Below are positions 59,134-64,000 of a stretch of DNA of 64,000 nucleotides, piece after piece. Positions within the stretch are counted from its first letter, which is position 1, and each line of letters starts with the position of its first letter. The position numbers were made by a program, and so were the translations under genes. A model generated the notes under the pieces. That model saw only the letters and a list, made by a program, of their open reading frames with translations, was not told the origin of the DNA and ran no database searches. Source of the stretch: Zea mays (Eukaryota; Streptophyta; Magnoliopsida; Poales; Poaceae); contig NC_050096.1 of the NCBI RefSeq assembly GCF_902167145.1, positions 182,129,825 through 182,193,824 of the forward strand, written 5' to 3'.

Positions 59134-62100
59134 TTGCAGGTTTATGCATCCGGGGGCTCAAGATGGATTATCGACAGCGGATGCACAAACCACATGACGG
59201 GGGAGAAGAAAATGTTCACCTCCTACGTCAAAAACAAGGATTCCCAGGATTCGATCATCTTTGGAGATGGGAGCCAAGGCAAGGTCAAAGGATTGGGAAA
59301 GATAGCCATCACCTCCGAGCATTCTATCTCTAATGTATTTTTAGTTGAATCGCTCGGGTATAATTTGTTATCTGTGAGTCAATTATGTAACATGGGTTAT
59401 AATTGTTTATTCACAAATGTAGATGTATCTGTCTTTAGAAGGAGTGATGGTTCATTAGCTTTTAAGGGTGTATTAGACGACAAGCTCTATTTAGTTGATT
59501 TTTCGAAAGAGAGTGCCGATCTAGATGCATGCTTAATGGCTAAGACTAACATGGGTTGGCTATGGCATCACCGTCTAGAACCTGTTGGGATGAAGAACCT
59601 TCATGAGCTTCTAAAGGGAGATCATGTGTTAGGACTAACTGATGTCTGTTTTGAGAAAGACAGACCTTGTGCAGCATGTCAGGCAGGAAAACAGGTGGGA
59701 AGCACTCATCACGGCAAGAATGTGATGACAACATCAAGACCACTGGAGCTCCTTCACATGGATCTCTTCGGACCCGTTGCTTATCTAAGCATCGGGGGAA
59801 GTAAGTATGGTCTTGTAGTTGTTGATGATTTTTCCCACTTCACTTGGGTGTTCTTTTTACAGGATAAGTCAGAAACCCAAGGGACCCTAAAGCGCTTCTT
59901 AAGGAGAGCTCAAAATGAGTTTGAGCTTAAGGTGAAGAAGATAAGAAGCGACAATGGGTTCGAGTTCAAGAATCTACAAGTTGAAGAGTTTCTTGAGGAG
60001 GAAGGCATCAAGCACGAGTTCTCCGCTCCCTACACACCACAGCAAAATGGTGTGGTAGAGAGGAAGAACAGGCCGCTAATCGACATGGCGAGAACGGTGC
60101 TTGGAGAGTTCAAGACGCCCGAGCGGTTTTGGTCGGAAGCTGTGAACACAGCCTGCCACGCCATAAACCGGCTCTATCTGCATCGCCTCCTCAATAAGAC
60201 CTCCTACGAACTTCTTACCAGTAACAAACCCAATGTCTCTTACTTCCGTGTATTTGGAAGCAAATGCTACATTCTGGTGAAGAAAGGTAGACATTCTAAA
60301 TTTGCTCCCAAGGCTGTAGAAGGGTTTTTACTAGGATATGACTCAAATACAAAGGCGTATAGGGTCTTCAACAAATCATCGGGATTAGTTGAAGTCTCTA
60401 GCGACATTGTATTTGATGAGACTAATGGCTCTCCAAGAGAGCAAGTTGATCTTGATGATATAGATAAAGAAGAAGTTCCAACGGTCGCAATGCGCACGAT
60501 GGCGATAGGTGATGTGCGACCATAGGAACTATAGGAACAAGATCAGCCTTCTTCCTCGACACTGGTGCATCCCCCAACTCAAGATGATGGGCAGGTACCT
60601 CAAGAAGAGGAGCGTGATCAAGGGGGAGCACAAGAAGAACATGTTATGGAGGAAGAAGCACCACGGACCCCTCCAACTCAAGTCCGGACGTCAATCCAAA
60701 GACATCACCTCGTCGACCAGATTTTGGGTGACATCAGCAAGGGAGTAACCACTTGCTCACGATTAGCTACTTTTTGTGAGCATTACTCATTTGTCTCTTC
60801 TATTGAGCCTTTCAGGGTAGAAGAGGCCTTGCAGGATCCGGACTGGGTGTTAGCCATGCAGGAAGAGCTCAACAACTTCAAAAGAAATGAAGTCTAGAGC
60901 CTGGTGCCACGTCCAAAGCAAAACGTTGTGGGAACCAAGTGGGTGTTCCACAACAAGAAAGACGAGCACGGGGTGGTGACAAGAAACAAGGCCCGACTTG
61001 TGGCAAAAGGTTATGCCCAAGTCGCAGGTTTGGATTTCGAGGAGACTTTTGCTCCTGTGGCTAGGCTAGAGTAAATTCAAATTTTATTAGCCTATGCCGC
61101 TCACCACTCCTTTAGGCTGTTTCAAATGGACGTGAAGAGCGATTTCCTCAATGGGCCAATCAAGAAGGAGGTATACATGGAACAACCCCCTGGCTTTGAG
61201 GATGACAGGTATCCCGACCATGTATATAAACTCTCTAAGGCATTCTATGGACTTAAGCAAGCCCCAAGAGCATGGTATGAATGCCTTAGAGATTTCTTAA
61301 TTGCTAATTCTTTCAAGGTTGGGAAAGCTGATCTATCTCTCTTTACAAAGACTTGTGATGGTGACCTTTTTGTTTGCCAAATTTATGTCGATGACATAAT
61401 ATTTGGTTCTACTAACCAAAAGTCTTGTGAGGAGTTTAGCAGGGTAATGATGCAAAAGTTCGAGATGTCGATGATGGGCGAGTTGACCTACTTCCTTGGA
61501 TTCCAAGTGAAGCAACTCAAGGACAACACTTTCATCTCCCAAACGAAATACACTCAAGATCTTCTCAAGAGGTTTGGGATGAAGGACGCCAAGACCGCGA
61601 AGACACCTATCGGAACTGACGGGCATCTTGACCTCAACAAAGGAGGTAAGTCCGTTGATCAAAAGGCATACCGGTCAATGATAGGTTCATTACTTTTATC
61701 TTTGTGCTAGTAGACCAGACATTATGCTTAGTGTATGCATTTGTGCTAGATTTCAATCTGACCCCAAGGAATGTCACCTTGTGGCCGTTAAGCGAATTCT
61801 TAGGTATTTAGTTTCTACGCCTTGCTTCGAGATCTAGTATCCAAAGGGGTCTACCTTTGACTTAATTGGATACGCAGACTCCGATTATGCCAGTTGCAAG
61901 GTTGATAGGAAGAGCACATCAGGGACGTGCCAATTTCTAGGAAGGTCCCTGGTGTCCTGGAGTTCCAAGAAACAAACATCCGTTGCCCTATCCACCGCTG
62001 AGGCCGAGTACGTTGTCGTAGGACAGTGTTGCGCACAACTACTTTAGATGAGGCAAACCCTCCGGGACTTTGGTTACAATCTGAGCAAAGTCCCACTCCT

Positions 62101-62337
62101 ATGTGACAATGAGAGTGCAATCCGCTTGGCGGATAATCCTTTTGAACACAGCCGCACTAAGCACATAGACATCCGACATCACTTCCTGAGAGACCACCAG
62201 CAAAAGGGAGATATCAATATTTATCATTTTAGCATCGAGAACCAGCTAGCCGATATCTTCACCAAGCCATTGGAAGGAAAACATTTTGCAGGTTGCGTAG
62301 TGAGCTAAATGTCTTAGATTCGCGTAACTTGGATTGA
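59134..62337 (+). pseudogene. pol: pol of F (protease, integrase, RT, RNase H), broken
   Basis: It is homologous throughout to 37339-40542. The first part, to TAG 60523-60525, has the protease DSGCTNH and the integrase with D, D and E kept. Further stops: TAG 60895, TAA 61072, TAG 61835 and TAG 62045; four of these five stand for Trp in C and the fifth for Ser. Frameshifts lie near 61694 (one extra base) and near 62270. RT keeps YVDD (about 61386-61397). It would have been the replication polyprotein of the Sirevirus; it is now dead. Confidence 0.92.
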
Positions 62338-63139
62338 TCTATAACATACATGTAGTCTATGCCTTTGATCATGTTACTTTAAGCATTTACATTATTCGTT
62401 GTATATTTATGGTGCTCAAGTTGTACAAGTCATCCTCGGACCTCACAAGTCTGTATGCCCATGATGCACATGTTTAGGGGAGATGTGCTACAACTTGACC
62501 CCTTTGAGACTAACTTGTTTGGTTAAGTACACTTGATGTAGTATCAAAGGTACATTGAAAGGGAAAGGGAACTTGGACGGCTAAAAGACTTGCACTGCAC
62601 TCCGGTATTAGTGTATTTAATTCCAAGTTCATACTTGTGTTCTCATTGCCTTTTTTTGCTCGTCATTGACATTTTGGTGAGGCAATGGGGTTTAAGGGCC
62701 AAGAATAATCCTGTTTTGGTGCTTAATGCCAAAGGGGGAGAAATTAAGGCCAAAGCAAAATGGATCAGACAACCACTTGTGAATTTTGAAAATATAGGAG
62801 TTATTGAAAATAGAGGAGTTAGAATTTGGTTTTGTCAAAATACTCTTATTACAAAATTTGATCTCTTATGGGGGAGAATTTTGATTATGGGAAAAGGGGG
62901 AGTTTTGGCACTTGATCAATTTTACTCTTGGAATATCTCTCGATGTGCCCAAACAAGTGTGACTGACTTAGAGATAGGAAAAATAATTTGATTTGCAAAA
63001 ATAAACCAAGTGGTGGCAAAGAGTGATCCAAATATGCCAAATCTTAAGTAAAAAGGGAATTGGTCTTCATCTGCGTTGATGGTACACTTCTTTTGATGCT
63101 TTTTGATGTGTTGGCATAAATCACCAAAAAGGGGGAGAT
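62338..63139 (+). other. Post-pol region of F with several polypurine tracts
   Basis: Non-coding, like 40543-41333. Tracts near 62475, at 62729-62743 (CCAAAGGGGGAGAAA), near 62870 and 62895, and the one abutting the LTR at 63126-63139. Confidence 0.8.
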
Positions 63140-64000
63140 TGAAAGGGAAATGTGCCCTTGGGCCATTTCTATAAGTATTTTGGTGATTAGATGTCCAACA
63201 CATATTGAGTGAGTTCTTATGTGCCAAATGAGTAAGAAGTGTGAAATCAAGAGCAAGGTATGTTTCTAGACTTAGTGAATTGTTTTTGTATACTAACATG
63301 GTTATCTAAGTGCTAGAAATAGTGCCAAGAAAAGAAGATTCGAATCGGAGAAGAGTTGGCAAAGTTCAGCCAAAACGAGCTCTGGCTTGGCACACCGGAC
63401 TGTCCGGTGGTGCACCGGACAGTGTCTGGTGTCCCAGGCTGGCTCGGCGTCAACTGGCCGCTCTCGGGAAAAGAGAGAGGCGACATGGCTATAATTCACC
63501 AGACTGTCCGGTGGTGCACCGGACTATCTGGTGAGCCAATGACGCCAGTGGCCAACGGTCGGCCGCACGATCAACGCGCGACACGTGGTCGCGCCAACGG
63601 TCGGTTGGGCACACCGGACTGTCCGGTGCGCCAACCGGTCCCGAGGCTCAACGGTCGGCAGCACCCGATATGGAAGGAGATCGCGCACTGGACTGCTACA
63701 ATAGATGTTCGGTGGTGCACCGGACTATCCGGTGCACCACTCGACAAAAGGCAAGAATTGCGTACCAAATTGATATCCAACGGCTCCTAGATGCCTTGGG
63801 GTTATAAAAGGGACCCCTAGGCGCATGGAGCAGAACACCAAGCATTCTCTAAGCATTCTAAGACTCCCAGACTCCGCATCCACGCATTTGATTGATTGTG
63901 TTAGTGATTTGAGCTCCGTTTGAGTTGTGAACTCATTGTGCTACGTTTCGAGCTCAAGTCTTGGCTTGTGTGCGTGTGTGTGCTGTGGATTTGAGTCTTG
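63140..64000 (+). repeat. 3' LTR of F, cut by the window end
   Basis: Starts TGAAAGGGAAATG directly after the purine tract and aligns with 52738 onward from position 82. It includes the palindrome array 63393-63740 and a TATA box near 63804. About 370 bp more are expected beyond 64000. Confidence 0.93.

Larger units (their letters stand above)
52738..64000 (+). mobile_element. Element F: Opie/Ji-type Sirevirus, decayed, runs past the window end
   Basis: Same architecture as C: LTR with palindromes, primer site, gag, pol in copia order, purine tracts, LTR. The first 81 bp of its 5' LTR are missing at the junction with E, and G is inserted near the end of that LTR. Gag and pol carry about eight stops and two frameshifts. 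It is clearly more decayed than C. Confidence 0.92.

Overview
The window is plant intergenic DNA made entirely of nested LTR retrotransposons. It is almost certainly from maize (Zea mays) or a very close relative. The grounds are two Opie/Ji-type Sireviruses with their typical CACCGGACTGTCCGGTG palindromes, a Grande-like Tat element with an antisense gene, and several long-LTR chromoviruses. I see no host gene, rRNA, tRNA or CRISPR array. All insertions with both ends preserved have 5-bp target-site duplications (TSDs).

Layout. X (1-1703, 26199-28148, 33704-33713) is the oldest layer, a Ty3 element of probable Tat type. Its one LTR (26537-27901) has a polypurine tract (PPT) on its left and a primer-binding-site-like sequence on its right, so internal DNA lies on both sides. 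A (1704-26193, TSD GGTGT) is a Tat/Grande-like Ty3 element in X. It has lost nearly all of gag, has a decayed pol with two RNase H domains, a tandem-repeat 3' region, and a long antisense gene on the minus strand with two plausible 71-bp introns. B (4278-19250, TSD GTTCT) is a chromovirus with about 4.35-kb LTRs, inserted in the RNase H region of A; it carries an extra coiled-coil ORF upstream of gag. D (28149-33698, TSD GACAT) is a 5.55-kb solo LTR in the leader of X. C (33714-42087) is a Sirevirus with an unbroken pol; its 3' LTR is cut off by a deletion. E (42085-52737, minus strand) is a chromovirus in the order LTR-internal-LTR-partial internal, ending on the left at a 3-bp microhomology junction with C. 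F (52738 to beyond 64000) is a second, heavily decayed Sirevirus. The right end of E lies in its 5' LTR, and G (53887-56680, TSD GTGCT), a 2.8-kb solo LTR, sits 4 bp before the end of that LTR.

How the parts work. Intact relatives would copy themselves through gag particles, reverse transcriptase/RNase H and integrase, with chromodomains in B and E for targeting. Here only C and E keep a long uninterrupted pol, and their gag regions are broken. Most nonsense codons are C-to-T or G-to-A changes, as expected of methylated, silenced repeats. The most notable signals are (1) the spliced-looking antisense gene in A, (2) a covarying hairpin followed by AG, 250-450 bp before the 3' end of the LTR in four different chromovirus-type LTRs (B, D, E, G), (3) the extra coiled-coil ORF in B, and (4) two independent internal-LTR-internal structures. 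Family names are from memory of maize elements and were not checked against a database.
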